DNA of 64,000 nt from Rhodalgimonas zhirmunskyi (GCA_030848925.1 JANFFA010000001.1:496001-560000), one strand, 5' to 3'. Positions 8,403-17,415 are shown, numbered from the stretch's first letter. The notes: generated from the sequence alone by a model not told the origin. Numbers and translations are program-made.

Positions 8403-9857
8403 GTGCAGTTCGACACAGTAATTCACGGCGGCACGATCGCGACCGCCGACTATACGGCCAAGGGCGACATCGGCATCAAGGACGGCCGCATCGCGGCGCT
8501 GGCCGAAACCCTTTCGGGCGGTGAGCGCCGCATCGACGCGGGCGGGCGCATCGTCGTGCCCGGCGGGATCGAGGCGCATGCCCATATCGCGCAGGAAAGC
8601 TCCTCGGGTGTGATGTCTGCCGATGATTACCTGTCGGGGTCGATTTCGGCGGCATTTGGCGGCAACTCCTCGTTCATTCCGTTCGCCGCACAGCAACGCG
8701 GCCAGTCGGTTGATGATGTCATTGCCACCTATGACGCACGCGCCGCGCGCTCGGTGATTGATTATTCCTACCACCTGATCATCTCGGACCCGCAGCCCAA
8801 GGTGCTGGAAGACGAATTGCCGCGTGCCTTTGCCCGCGGGATCACGTCGTTCAAGGTTTTCATGACCTATGACCTGATGAACCTTGGCGATGGCGGCATG
8901 CTCGACATTCTTAGCGTGGCGCGTGAACACGGCGCGATCACCATGGTTCACGCCGAAAACAACGACATGGTCAAATGGATGAACCGGAAGCTAGCCGACA
9001 AGGGGCTGAGCGCGCCGAAATATCACGCGATCTCGCGTCCCGAACTGGCCGAGGAAGAGGCGATCAACCGTGCCATCCAACTGGCCAAGCTGGTCGATGC
9101 GCCGCTGTTCATCGTGCATGTGTCGACCGAGGGCGGGGCCGAGATCGTGCGGCGCGAAAAGTTCAACGGTGCGAAGCTGTTTGCCGAGACCTGTCCGCAA
9201 TACCTTGCCCTGACCCGTGATGACCTTGACCGGCCGGGCATGGAGGGCGCCAAATACATCTGTTCGCCGCCGCTGCGCGACGCCCGGACACAAGACACGC
9301 TTTGGCATCACATCGCCATGGGCACCTTCGAAAGCGTCAGTTCGGATCACGCGCCCTATCGCTTTGATGACACCGGCAAGTTCCTGAACGGGCGCGATGC
9401 GCCCTACCCCAAGATCGCAAACGGCATGCCCGGCATTGCGGCCCGCCTGCCCTATCTGTTCTCGGAAGGGGTTGTGAAGGGGCGGATCACGATTGAGCAG
9501 TTCGTGGCGCTGTCCTCGACCAATGCGGCCAAGACCTTTGGCTGCGAGACCAAGGGACGGATCGCGCCCGGCATGGATGCAGATATCGCCATCTGGAACC
9601 CGGAAACGCGGCGCACCGTGACCGTGCAGGACCAGCACGACAACATGGATTATACCCCGTTCGAGGGGATGGAGGTGACAGGCATGCCAGAAATCGTCAT
9701 GAACCGCGGCGCGGTGATCATTGAGGATGGTGAGTTGAAGGCCAAAGAAGGCCAAGGCCGCTTCGTGGCGCGCCAGCCCGCCGATCTGCGCGCCAAACCC
9801 GGCTGGACCGCCAAGGAATTCGATCCGGCGCAAAACTTTGGCGCGGTGCTGCGATGA
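8403..9857 (+). CDS. hydA: D-hydantoinase / dihydropyrimidinase
   Basis: 484 residues from a GTG. The binuclear metal site of cyclic amidohydrolases is complete at the canonical positions: His59 and His61 (EAHAHIAQ), carboxylated Lys151 (SFKVFMTYD), His183 (VHAEN), His239 (IVHVSTEGG) and Asp315 (SSDHAPY). It opens 5-substituted hydantoins or dihydropyrimidines to N-carbamoyl acids, the substrate of the enzyme encoded just upstream. EAHAH replaces the common D-x-HTH, a mild family variation. The end overlaps the racemase gene by four bases. Confidence 0.91.
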   Translation: MQFDTVIHGGTIATADYTAKGDIGIKDGRIAALAETLSGGERRIDAGGRIVVPGGIEAHAHIAQESSSGVMSADDYLSGSISAAFGGNSSFIPFAAQQRGQSVDDVIATYDARAARSVIDYSYHLIISDPQPKVLEDELPRAFARGITSFKVFMTYDLMNLGDGGMLDILSVAREHGAITMVHAENNDMVKWMNRKLADKGLSAPKYHAISRPELAEEEAINRAIQLAKLVDAPLFIVHVSTEGGAEIVRREKFNGAKLFAETCPQYLALTRDDLDRPGMEGAKYICSPPLRDARTQDTLWHHIAMGTFESVSSDHAPYRFDDTGKFLNGRDAPYPKIANGMPGIAARLPYLFSEGVVKGRITIEQFVALSSTNAAKTFGCETKGRIAPGMDADIAIWNPETRRTVTVQDQHDNMDYTPFEGMEVTGMPEIVMNRGAVIIEDGELKAKEGQGRFVARQPADLRAKPGWTAKEFDPAQNFGAVLR

Positions 9858-10510
9858 CCGGCCCGATCCTTGTCATCAACCCGAATTCCGCCGCCAGCGT
9901 GACACAGGGAATCCGCGAGGCGATCGCCCATCTTGCCCCGGCCAACGGCCCGGCCTTCGAGGTGATCGACCTGCCAAGTTCACCCGCCACCATCATGACG
10001 ACCGAGGATGTGGCCCGCGCTGGCATCACCTTTGCCGAAACGGCACAGGCGCGCCCGGATGCGTCGGCTTATGTCTCGGCTTGTTTTTCTGACCCCGGTG
10101 TCGAATTGACCCGCACGCTGGTGAAACAACCCGTCGTCGGCGTGCAGGAGGCCGGGATGCTGACCGCCATGGCGCGCGCCGATCTGTTCGGGATCATCGC
10201 GCTGGCCGAAGGGTCGGTCGCGCGTCATCGGCTGCGCATTCGCGCCATGGGCATCGAAAGCCGCCTCGCCGCGGAACTGGCCCTGCCCGGAGTCTCGGCC
10301 GAGGATTCGGGGCGCGATGAGCGCGTTTACGGCATGTGCGTCGACCTTGGCCGCCAGTTGGCCCAACGCGGCGCGGGCGCGGTTGTTCTGGGCTGTGCCG
10401 GGATGGCGCCGATCCGGGCCCGGCTTGAACGTGATATCGGCATCGCGGTGATTGACCCGGTTCAGGCAGCCGCCGCCATGGCGCTGGGACTGGTCGGGGC
10501 ACCGGAATGA
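9854..10510 (+). CDS. Hydantoin racemase (Asp/Glu/hydantoin racemase family)
   Basis: 218 residues. It starts MTGPILVINPNS, the racemase family opening, and has both catalytic cysteines: Cys77 (SACFSDPG) and Cys181 (VLGCAGMAP), at the spacing known for hydantoin racemases. It would interconvert L- and D-5-monosubstituted hydantoins, allowing full conversion by the D-specific enzymes upstream. It overlaps the hydantoinase stop and the following LysR start, each as ATGA. Confidence 0.9.
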   Translation: MTGPILVINPNSAASVTQGIREAIAHLAPANGPAFEVIDLPSSPATIMTTEDVARAGITFAETAQARPDASAYVSACFSDPGVELTRTLVKQPVVGVQEAGMLTAMARADLFGIIALAEGSVARHRLRIRAMGIESRLAAELALPGVSAEDSGRDERVYGMCVDLGRQLAQRGAGAVVLGCAGMAPIRARLERDIGIAVIDPVQAAAAMALGLVGAPE

Positions 10511-10930
10511 CCACCGAACCCGGGCTTCCTGACGTGTCCTTGCGGCTGTTGGAGATTTTCGCCGCGATGATGCGCTGCGCCACCACGGTCGAAGCCGCCG
10601 AGCAGTTGCGCATTTCGCAACCGGCGGTCTCGGCCGGGTTGCGGCAGTTGGAAACCCAGCTTGGCCTGCCGCTGTTCGAGCGCACCGGGCGGCGGCTGCA
10701 ACCCACCGCCGAGGCGAAATCGCTCTATGACGAGGTGCGTCCGGTGTTCAGCCTGATGCGCGGGTTTTCGCAACGCGCGCGTGACATGAAACTTGGCATG
10801 GCCGGACGGCTGAAGGTGATCGCAACGCCGCCGTTGGGCTATTCGGTCGCGCCCGTTGCCTTGCGCCGCTTTCTGGAGGCGCGCCCGGACGTGTCGGTCG
10901 CCTTCGACGTGCGCCGGCTTGAGCAGGATT
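10507..10930 (+). pseudogene. LysR-type regulator, truncated after the start of the effector domain
   Basis: A normal LysR N-terminus is present: winged HTH with AAEQLRISQPAVSAGLRQLETQLGLPLFERTGRR, linker helix, and the first strand of the effector-binding domain (RLKVIATPPLGYSVAPVALRRFL). The frame then runs into unrelated sequence after about residue 139 (RRLEQ) and meets TAG at 10930-10932. About 160 residues are missing. What follows is minus-strand GTA sequence, so the gene was cut by a rearrangement. It would have regulated the hydantoin operon, whose last gene it overlaps; the stump may still bind DNA but cannot sense a ligand. Confidence 0.88.
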
Positions 10931-12030
10931 AGGATGAAGGGATAGAAGGTGATGCGCAGCCCACGCGCCTTCATCTCCTGGATTGCCTGCACCACCGCGA
11001 AATCGGCGGGCGTGCCGCCATAGACAGGGCGATCCTGATCATCGCGGCTGACGAGAAAGGCATTGGCACGGCTGACGCCATTCACCGACCAGGCCGACGG
11101 CGTGGTCGATTTGGCTGTGACCTCGACCCCGGGCCGCACCTTGCAATTGCCTGCCCGCAGATCGTCGCCAAACCAGGCCACCACCAGCGATACGCTCTCG
11201 ACGTTCGGTGCCATCGCCTGCAGCCGGTCCAGCGCCACCACCATATCGGCAGTGTTGGTGAGCGCATTGAGGTTCTCGGGCTCGGACGAGCCGCCTCCGC
11301 CCTTCCGGATGCCTCGCGTGGCATAGGCAAACTCGCCTGAGGCCGGGATCATAGTGACCGCTTGCGTGAGACCCTCTGCCGTGTCCGGATCGGCCAGTGG
11401 ACGGAAGACTTCAAAACTCAGCTGCGGGATGCGGTTGCCGTAATTCCCGAGCGGCAGGTCCTCGAAAACCACATATGCCGTGCCGCGATAGGCCGGCGTG
11501 TTCGCCGCTCCCATCTTCGCAGAAATAAACGGATCGGCCGTTTGGCGCTCGTCACCCGGATACCAGCGCCAGGTTATCCCCGAGGTGTCCGGCAGCTTCC
11601 CGTCGGCCCAGATGCGGCCGATGCCAGTGATCGGCCCCTCGCAGAGTGCGACGGCGAAACTCGCATAATAGAAGTATTCGGTGGTCTTGACCTTGCCGCC
11701 ACCCCCGCCGCCCTTCCCGCCACCCTGCGTGGTGGTCTTGGTTTCCTCGCGGAAATCGGTTGCCCAGACGATGTTGCCGCCAATCCGCATGCGGCCATAG
11801 AGGCGCGGAATCACCGCCCCTTCGGTGGCCGAGGTGATGCGCAGATTGTCCATTCGCGCGCCTTCGATCCGCTGTGTCGGCGCGAGCGAAGAGATGATCC
11901 AGCTGTCGACGACGGACCCGACGGTCGAGCCGATGAAGCCGCCGATCGTCGCGGCGCTGACGCCGAGGATCGCGCCGCCAATGCTGCCGCCAATGGCGGC
12001 ACCTGCGGCACCTAGAACGAGGGTGGCCAT
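10928..12030 (-). pseudogene. GTA host-specificity / tail-tip protein (g15-like), N-terminal fragment
   Basis: From the ATG at 12030 the protein begins with a Gly/Ala-rich hydrophobic stretch (LVLGAAGAAIGGSIGGAILG), then RLYGRMRIGGNIVWATDF, a glycine run, and YFYYASFAVALCEGPITGIGRIWADGK, typical of the RcGTA g15 multidomain tail protein, which is normally over 1,200 residues. Native sequence ends at LRITFYPFIL, about residue 366. Beyond it the frame continues by chance through the antisense strand of the truncated lysR, giving a 522-codon chimera that is not a natural protein. Upstream neighbours are g14, g13 and a g12 stump. Confidence 0.87.
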
Positions 12031-12039
12031 TTGGGGATC

Positions 12040-12474
12040 TCAACGTTGCGGGAACAGGAAAGCGAAGGCGATGCGTCGCCGCCAGGACGGGGTGAGCGGT
12101 TCCTCGATCACGCCGAGGCGCTCATAGGCGTGAAGGAAGGTGTCGGGCCCGGTGAGGATCCCGACATGCTTGGCAATGGCGCGGGGCTGCATGCGAAAGA
12201 GGACCAGCGCGCCCGGTGCGACGTCAGAAGGTGCGATCTCCGGCATCATGCGCCGAGCGCCATCCGCAAGAACCTCACGCGGCCCGGTCTCGCCCCAGTC
12301 GCGGCTGTAGGGCGGGATCGGGAACGGCTCTGGCCCGACGACTTCGCGCCAGACTCCGCGCGCCAGTCCAAGACAGTCGCAGCCGACGCCCTTGAGGCTG
12401 GCTTGGTCGTGATAGGGTGTTCCGAGCCATGATCGCGCCGACGCGACTACCAGTTTTGGATTGGCGACCTTCAC
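12040..12474 (-). CDS. GTA cell-wall peptidase, NlpC/P60 family (g14-like)
   Basis: 144 residues. The catalytic cysteine is in KGVGCDCLGLARGVW and the histidine in IAKHVGILTG, the NlpC/P60 arrangement. In RcGTA-type particles this protein is a tail-associated peptidoglycan hydrolase. It looks intact and overlaps the g13-like gene by four bases, with the g15 fragment nine bases downstream. With g1-g11 absent here it cannot make particles on its own. Confidence 0.88.
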   Translation of the reverse strand: MKVANPKLVVASARSWLGTPYHDQASLKGVGCDCLGLARGVWREVVGPEPFPIPPYSRDWGETGPREVLADGARRMMPEIAPSDVAPGALVLFRMQPRAIAKHVGILTGPDTFLHAYERLGVIEEPLTPSWRRRIAFAFLFPQR

Positions 12475-13355
12475 AGCACTGTCCCCTCATGCCCGCCATC
12501 CTTGGTGGCGTAGCGCAGGACCGCGTCCTGGCCGGGGATGTGCGGGAAGCCACGAAAGTTGACGGTATTTGCAAACTTCGCGCCACAGGTCTCCAGGCGC
12601 TTGTCGCAGCCTGTGCGGACAATGAAGACGTCGCCTCCGGCAATGGACCGCACGGGCGCTTCGAGCAGTGTCAGCACCGCGATGCCGTCTGTCACCTCAT
12701 GTGCGATGATCTCGGCGCGCCGACCGGCATTCGTGCCGTTTGTCCATTCGACGGTGCCGAAGGTGAACCAGCCGGACGAAAAACTGCCGAGCCCTGAGGC
12801 TGTGAAGGCCCGGTCGCGCAGGAGATCAATGACGCCACCTATGCCCCTGAACGCGGAGTTCTCCAGATCGATGCCGCAACGGGCGTCGCCGAGTGCGGCA
12901 TCGCAGGTCGCCTGGAAGGTCCGTCCCACCGTCTGCCCAAGCACGTGAGCCAATGACCGAACCTCGGCCACGAGGGCCAGTCGCCCGCGCCGGATCTGGC
13001 CGATGGCCCCGCGCTGCATCAGGACGCGCTGGCTGGTCTCGGCCCAGTTTACCCGCCAGACCTCGACCTCGGCGTTGTCCCAGCGGCCGTCGAGGATATC
13101 GGTCTCGGTGATCCGGTCGGAGGTCAGCACGCCCTCTGCGTCCTCTGCATCGACCGACAGGTCGGAGCCAGAGCGCACCTCTGACGCCGTCAACCCGCTT
13201 TCCGGCTCGAAGTTCGTGCCGTCGAACGTCAGCGTCCGGTCGTGATCGGTGAAGCCGAAACTCGCGCCGTCGGCGCGAAGGATGCGCCAGCACCAGGCAA
13301 GCGTTGTTGTCCCGTCGTCCAGATGCGCTTGCAGATCGGGGTTGATGCTTTTCAT
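12471..13355 (-). CDS. GTA tail protein, DUF2163 / BR0599 family (g13-like)
   Basis: 294 residues, the full family length. It has the typical start (LQAHLDDGTTTLAWCWRI), FGFTDHDRTLTFDG, and cysteine-containing C-terminal segments (CDAALGDARCGIDL and CDKRLETCGAKFANTVNFRGFPH). In gene transfer agents and related phages this is a tail-tip hub protein. It overlaps the g14-like gene by four bases and the g12 stump by four bases, the normal GTA gene order. Confidence 0.88.
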   Translation of the reverse strand: MKSINPDLQAHLDDGTTTLAWCWRILRADGASFGFTDHDRTLTFDGTNFEPESGLTASEVRSGSDLSVDAEDAEGVLTSDRITETDILDGRWDNAEVEVWRVNWAETSQRVLMQRGAIGQIRRGRLALVAEVRSLAHVLGQTVGRTFQATCDAALGDARCGIDLENSAFRGIGGVIDLLRDRAFTASGLGSFSSGWFTFGTVEWTNGTNAGRRAEIIAHEVTDGIAVLTLLEAPVRSIAGGDVFIVRTGCDKRLETCGAKFANTVNFRGFPHIPGQDAVLRYATKDGGHEGTVL

Positions 13356-13553
13356 CTTCGGAGTTCCATAAGTGGGATGGATGTGATCGAGCCCAGCCGC
13401 TCAAGATCGAGCGTCACGTCGAGCGCGTCGGTGTCGAAGCGGACCGGCACATCGAACTCGAAGCCTGCGGTAATCGCGACGCTGGAACCCGGCGCGGTGT
13501 TGAAGATGATAACACCAGTCGTGGCATCGACCGACCAGCCGGAGAGCTGCTCC
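13352..13553 (-). pseudogene. GTA tail protein g12-like (DUF2460), C-terminal fragment
   Basis: Only the last 66 or so residues remain: GWSVDATTGVIIF, AGFEFDVPVRFDTDALDVTLD and IPLMELR, which match the end of the roughly 210-residue DUF2460 (TIGR02217) family. The ATG at the fragment's start is internal to the original gene. At about 13553 the sequence switches to the C-terminal half of a serine recombinase on the opposite strand, so the 5' part was lost at that junction. Confidence 0.82.
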
Positions 13554-14202
13554 ATACGACAAGACTTCGCTGCTCAAGACCCTGCATAACAGAGTCTATC
13601 GCGGCCTCGCCGTGCATAAGGGCAACGCCTATCCCGGCGAGCACGACGCGATCATCGACGAGCCACTATGGGAAGAGGTGCACGATGTGATCGCGAACAA
13701 CCGCGTCAAGCGAGTTGCCGTTGCCAAGGAACCCTCACCGGCGTTGCTGCGCGGGCTGATCTTCACCGAAACCGGCGTCGCGATGACCCCGCACCACACC
13801 AAGAAAGGCACGCGGCGCTATCGCTACTATGTCTCGATGGACGCGATCAAGAAACGGCCCAAGGCCGAGATCCGAGGCCCGCAGCGGCTGCCCGGTGGCA
13901 TGGTCGAGGATGCCGTGGTTGGTGAAATCCGCCGCCTGCTACGCACGCCGGAGGTTGCCGCGCGGGTGTCACGGACCCTGCGCAAGGACCGACCAGACCT
14001 TGGCGAGGCGGACATCGGCGCGTCGCTCACCCAGTTCGACGACATGTGGAAGGCGCTGATCCCGGCCGAGCAGGCACGCGTGGTCAGGCTTCTGGTGGCG
14101 CGGGTCACCGCCAGCGACGCCGGATTGGCGGTCGACTTGCGCCATGTGGGCTTGGGCGCGATTGCCGCCCTTATGGCCCCAGCCAAGTCGGAGGTGGCGT
14201 GA
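13552..14202 (+). pseudogene. Large serine recombinase, C-terminal fragment
   Basis: The frame opens at the junction with GTA sequence (YDKTSLLKTLHNRVYRG...) and runs to TGA at 14200-14202. LHNRVYRGLAVHKGNAYPGEHDAIIDEPLWEEVH is the recombinase-domain segment, followed by RGLIFTETGVAMTPHHTKKGTRRYRYYVS, the equivalent of the zinc-ribbon region in a subfamily without cysteines. The N-terminal resolvase domain with the catalytic serine is missing, so the product cannot recombine DNA. Translation from GTG/ATG near 13609 is possible but would have no catalytic role. Confidence 0.85.
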
Positions 14203-14582
14203 TGGCAGAGCCCGAGACCCTCCGCGTCCACATCCCGCTCACCCTGCGCAATCGCGGCGGCCGCCCCCGCATCTTACCGCCCAAGGAAATCGAGGTCGCC
14301 ATGGAACGCGGCCAGGATGCCCGCCTGCTGCGCGCCGTCGGCCGGGCGTGGGACTGGCGGCGCAGGCTGGAGCGCGGCGACGTGACCACCATCGCCGATC
14401 TCGCCAGAGAGGAAGGCATCTCCGACCGCTATGTCAGCCGCGTGATCCGGCTGGCATGGCTTGCACCATCGGTGCTGGAGAGACTGGTCCTTCGGCGCGA
14501 GCCAACGGTGCTGTCGATCTTCGACCTCAGCGGCGTGGCGGAGTTGCCGTGGGTCGAACAGCCGGAAGTGGTTTTTGACTGA
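14202..14582 (+). CDS. Small helix-turn-helix protein associated with serine recombinases
   Basis: 126 residues. Its ATG overlaps the recombinase stop by one base (TGATG). The centre carries a KorB/ParB-like HTH: TTIADLAREEGISDRYVSRVIRLAWLAP, and the N-terminus has RNRGGRPRILPP. Genes of this type commonly follow large serine recombinases in alphaproteobacterial mobile elements. A role in recombination directionality or regulation is inference only. It appears intact although its partner is broken. Confidence 0.7.
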   Translation: MAEPETLRVHIPLTLRNRGGRPRILPPKEIEVAMERGQDARLLRAVGRAWDWRRRLERGDVTTIADLAREEGISDRYVSRVIRLAWLAPSVLERLVLRREPTVLSIFDLSGVAELPWVEQPEVVFD

Positions 14583-14634
14583 GGTATGTGAGCAAACAGC
14601 CGGTTCTCTCGCGTCATCGCCTGTGCTTAGAAGT

Positions 14635-15735
14635 TCAGTTTGCGCTGCGTTTATCGCCCTTGATTGCGTGTTTGCCGTCCAGATCAGAGGAACCGATCCA
14701 TCGACGAGCCCACGCGTATCTCTTTGGATCCCGCGAAAGAAGAAAGGCGCATAGTCCCTCTCTCACTTCACTTGCCGCACTGACCATTACGCTGCGCAGA
14801 TCCTGATCAATGGCATGAAGATCCGCTCCAAGCCCTTCTGCCTTTTGGTACCATTCCTGCCCTGACTGAAAATCTCCACGCTGCATCGCAAGCGCACCGA
14901 GCAAGGTGCAGGGTCTGAAGTCTTTTGGTGCCAAATCATGTGCATCGCGCCCCATCACCTCGGCCTCGGCAAGCCTTCCAAGATCTCGCATCGCCCCGCC
15001 GCGCGTCGTACATAAAGCAGAGCGGATCTTTGGTGCAGACCCAATCCGCTTCAGCCCTTCATCAGTGATTTTCAGCGATTCGAGCGGTTCGTCAGCTTTC
15101 CGCCAATGACCGCTTGCATTTACGGCCGCCCAGAGGTCGCCGTTGCGCCTCCACTCTTCGGCGAGCCCCTCCGCTTCAAGTCGATGATATGTCTCCCGAA
15201 TTTCATCGGTCCAGCAATCCACGGATTCGGTCATAAGCCAGGCAATATCCGCAGCCTCCAAGCGCTTTCCGCCATCGATTTGCTTCAACAGCTTGATCAC
15301 ACGCGGATAATGCTCAGGTTCGACGAAACCCAAGCCGTAGCGCCCGCGTAGTTCTTTTGCTTCGCGCTTGCGGCGAAATGCAGGATCATTCGCCATCGCT
15401 TGAAAGCGGGCTTTGATGGCTGCATCCATCGCTGCAGCCTTTCGCGCGCTTTCGGCTGCATCCGCCTCTTCCTTCAGTCTCACCGCCTGAGTGCGCGCCA
15501 ACTTCTCTGGCGCAGCGCGACTGCCGAACGCCTCAAGATCGATTTCACCGCTTGCAAGCTCGCACAACGCGCGGAGCCCAGTTTGTTCTAGAAATGACTG
15601 AGCGATGGCGCTTATGGTTTGACCGCTATCAATCCGCTCAAGAATTCCGTAGAGCCGAGCGCCAGGGCGCGACGCGCCAGGCAAGTCATCAACAAAGTAC
15701 CTTTCGGCCAATTCACGATACGGTTTTGATGACAT
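14635..15735 (-). CDS. Protein of unknown function with TPR-like C-terminal helices
   Basis: 366 residues, not recognised. It is mostly helical: an N-terminal part (YRELAERYFVDDLPGASRPGARLYGILERIDSGQTIS), a charged Ala/Arg/Lys-rich coiled-coil-like stretch near 75-125, and C-terminal repeats suggesting TPR helices (RGGAMRDLGRLAEAEVMGRDAHDLAPKDFRPCTLLGALAMQRGDFQSGQEWYQKAEGLG). No signal peptide or membrane helix. It lies 158 bases downstream of the NucS-like gene on the same strand; a shared island function is possible. Confidence 0.6.
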   Translation of the reverse strand: MSSKPYRELAERYFVDDLPGASRPGARLYGILERIDSGQTISAIAQSFLEQTGLRALCELASGEIDLEAFGSRAAPEKLARTQAVRLKEEADAAESARKAAAMDAAIKARFQAMANDPAFRRKREAKELRGRYGLGFVEPEHYPRVIKLLKQIDGGKRLEAADIAWLMTESVDCWTDEIRETYHRLEAEGLAEEWRRNGDLWAAVNASGHWRKADEPLESLKITDEGLKRIGSAPKIRSALCTTRGGAMRDLGRLAEAEVMGRDAHDLAPKDFRPCTLLGALAMQRGDFQSGQEWYQKAEGLGADLHAIDQDLRSVMVSAASEVREGLCAFLLSRDPKRYAWARRWIGSSDLDGKHAIKGDKRSAN

Positions 15736-15893
15736 TCAAAGACCATTAACTTATTGGAACGCGTACACATTCATGCATCAGACGTGACCGCAGAGCAACC
15801 GCGAGACCGGCCAAGCGCAATCATGTTTAATGAAAGCGGGCCTGTAAACTCGTGGCGGTCAGTGACACATGGGCGTCCAGCAGCAGGCGCAGT

Positions 15894-16769
15894 TCAAACG
15901 ACGCGTTTCAAATTGAGCGGCCAGCCAATTTCATATGTCGCTACGCCTTCAGCCTCGGCGAGTGTCCGAACGGCAGGCGGAATCCGCTCCGCCACGAGAA
16001 CTCCATCGAGCCGTCCGTGCGCAAATTTGTCTTGCTGTCCAAGGGCGAGCAGATAATCAGCGACCTGATCCACAGCCGCAGGCCTCGCTTCGGCGCGTTT
16101 CAATTCGATGATAAGCCAGTCGCCCGTTAGCCGCTCGCGGGCGAGGATATCGATCCGTCGCGATGTAAGGCCACCATCTACCGGGAATTCATCTTGAACG
16201 ATAACGTAGCGCTCGCCCCAAGGTGTCTGCTCCCAGTTGGCAATGATGCTGTGCTGGATAACGTATTCAGTTGTGAATCCATCGCCCTGATGGACGGTTC
16301 GGTTGAGCGCCAAGACAGAGTGATCGAAATCAGACAACGCCTTCAGCGTTGGGATCACGGAGTCGCGCGCAACTACGAGGTGTCCTGAAGTCTTGTTGCG
16401 GCCCTCGAAAACGAATGGAATGCCCTTTTTGAAAAATTGCGTGTGATACTTACCGTTAAAAACGGCATGTCCGTAGTCGCCCCGACCTGCCCGGAATGTG
16501 TCGATCGCAACTGACCATTGAAGATCTGGTGCCGCAGAGAACGCCAGATAGACGACCCCTCTCGCGTTAGGCCATCGCGCTTTACGGAGTGGGTGATCTT
16601 CCCGGATCATGCAGCCCAAACCGCTTTCAAGTGCTGTCTCAATCAAACGTTCGACGGGGATCGTCAGACGCCAGTTCCGCGCGACATACGCCTCACCATG
16701 TTGTCGGACCAGTAGACCGCCATCTACCTCTTCTACCACGATACCGTTTGGATATGCCTGATACTCCAT
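15894..16769 (-). CDS. NucS/DUF91-like endonuclease-domain protein
   Basis: 291 residues. The C-terminal third has the PD-(D/E)xK pattern of the NucS/EndoMS (DUF91) nuclease fold: RRIDILARERLTGDWLIIELKR gives Asp, Glu-x-Lys, and AVDQVADYLLAL gives the conserved Gln and Tyr. The N-terminal 190 residues are a separate, unrecognised domain unlike that of mismatch endonuclease NucS. A nuclease role in defence or repair is plausible; the substrate is unknown. It is located in an accessory segment between a recombinase relic and a tRNA gene. Confidence 0.72.
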   Translation of the reverse strand: MEYQAYPNGIVVEEVDGGLLVRQHGEAYVARNWRLTIPVERLIETALESGLGCMIREDHPLRKARWPNARGVVYLAFSAAPDLQWSVAIDTFRAGRGDYGHAVFNGKYHTQFFKKGIPFVFEGRNKTSGHLVVARDSVIPTLKALSDFDHSVLALNRTVHQGDGFTTEYVIQHSIIANWEQTPWGERYVIVQDEFPVDGGLTSRRIDILARERLTGDWLIIELKRAEARPAAVDQVADYLLALGQQDKFAHGRLDGVLVAERIPPAVRTLAEAEGVATYEIGWPLNLKRVV

Positions 16770-17176
16770 GCCTTTCCCCGCTCTGTCAGGGAAAGCCTCC
16801 CCATGCCAAAATGGTTTGTCATCAAGGATTTCGGCGGCGGAATGGGATGCGAACCCACCTAAGACATCCGCCAGTTTTCGCTGGCGCCCCGAGCAACGCG
16901 CCTACCGCGTGTTCCGTCTATGTTGCCATCGATATCGTTCGGAACGCGCGTTTGGGTTTTGGCGGTGCTCGGCGGCAGAGCATTGAAAGGTAACGAGAAA
17001 ACAAGACCGAACCGAAACGGGTGAGGTTCGCCCAAACTGAGACTGAGGGCCATTCTGAGCCCAAACTCAGCTAGGCAGCGCGTCTATGAGCTTCGGTCGG
17101 TTCCCGCAAACCCCTTTGATAACACGTAAAAATCCATGCCCGTCAGGGCAGTGTCACTGGTTCGCAATGGGGATAA
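16770..17176. other. Gene-free spacer with a tRNA-3'-end-like relic
   Basis: 407 bases before tRNA-Ser with no supported protein gene. On the minus strand, 16838-16861 reads like a tRNA T-arm plus part of an acceptor stem (GGTGGGTTCGCATCCCATTC). A six-pair hairpin CGCCAG-CGAAAA-CTGGCG lies at 16868-16885 and GGTAGGCGCG near 16896-16905. A complete cloverleaf cannot be folded, so this is at most a decayed tRNA or attachment-site remnant. An imperfect dyad, CGCGTGTTCCG ... CGGAACGCGCG, lies around 16907-16950. Confidence 0.35.
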
Positions 17177-17266
17177 TGGCGGAGCGGAAGGGATTCGAAC
17201 CCTCGAGACGGTTCCCCGCCTACACACTTTCCAGGCGTGCGCCTTCGACCACTCGGCCACCGCTCC
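17177..17266 (-). tRNA. tRNA-Ser (anticodon GGA)
   Basis: A full cloverleaf can be read on the minus strand. The acceptor stem GGAGCGG pairs with CCGCTCC, the D-arm has GTGGCCGAGTGG, and the anticodon loop is CTGGAAAG with GGA. There is a long variable arm as expected for serine, and the T-arm contains GGTTCGAATCCC. The discriminator is G and CCA is encoded. 90 nucleotides. It reads UCC and UCU codons. A protein-like open frame across it is a shadow. Confidence 0.97.
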
Positions 17267-17415
17267 GCCGACCGCTATACACAAAGGCCGGGCCGGGGTT
17301 CAAGCCGTTTTACGGATGCTTTTCAACTCTCTGCGAAACAGTATGCGAGAACCGGGCCTGTCACGCCCCTCCAGATCGGAGGGGCGCTGTGATCTTTCCC
17401 GATAGAGGCGTCGGA

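Noticed and set aside
7175-8416. 413-codon minus-strand frame
   Set aside because: Antisense to the carbamoylase gene and its flanks, which have full catalytic motifs; no family signature on the minus strand.
10462-12030. 522-residue protein
   Set aside because: Only about 366 residues are GTA-like; the rest is antisense lysR read by chance across a junction.
17084-17284. 66-codon minus-strand frame over the tRNA-Ser gene
   Set aside because: It is the translated shadow of the tRNA; this false frame is common in annotations.
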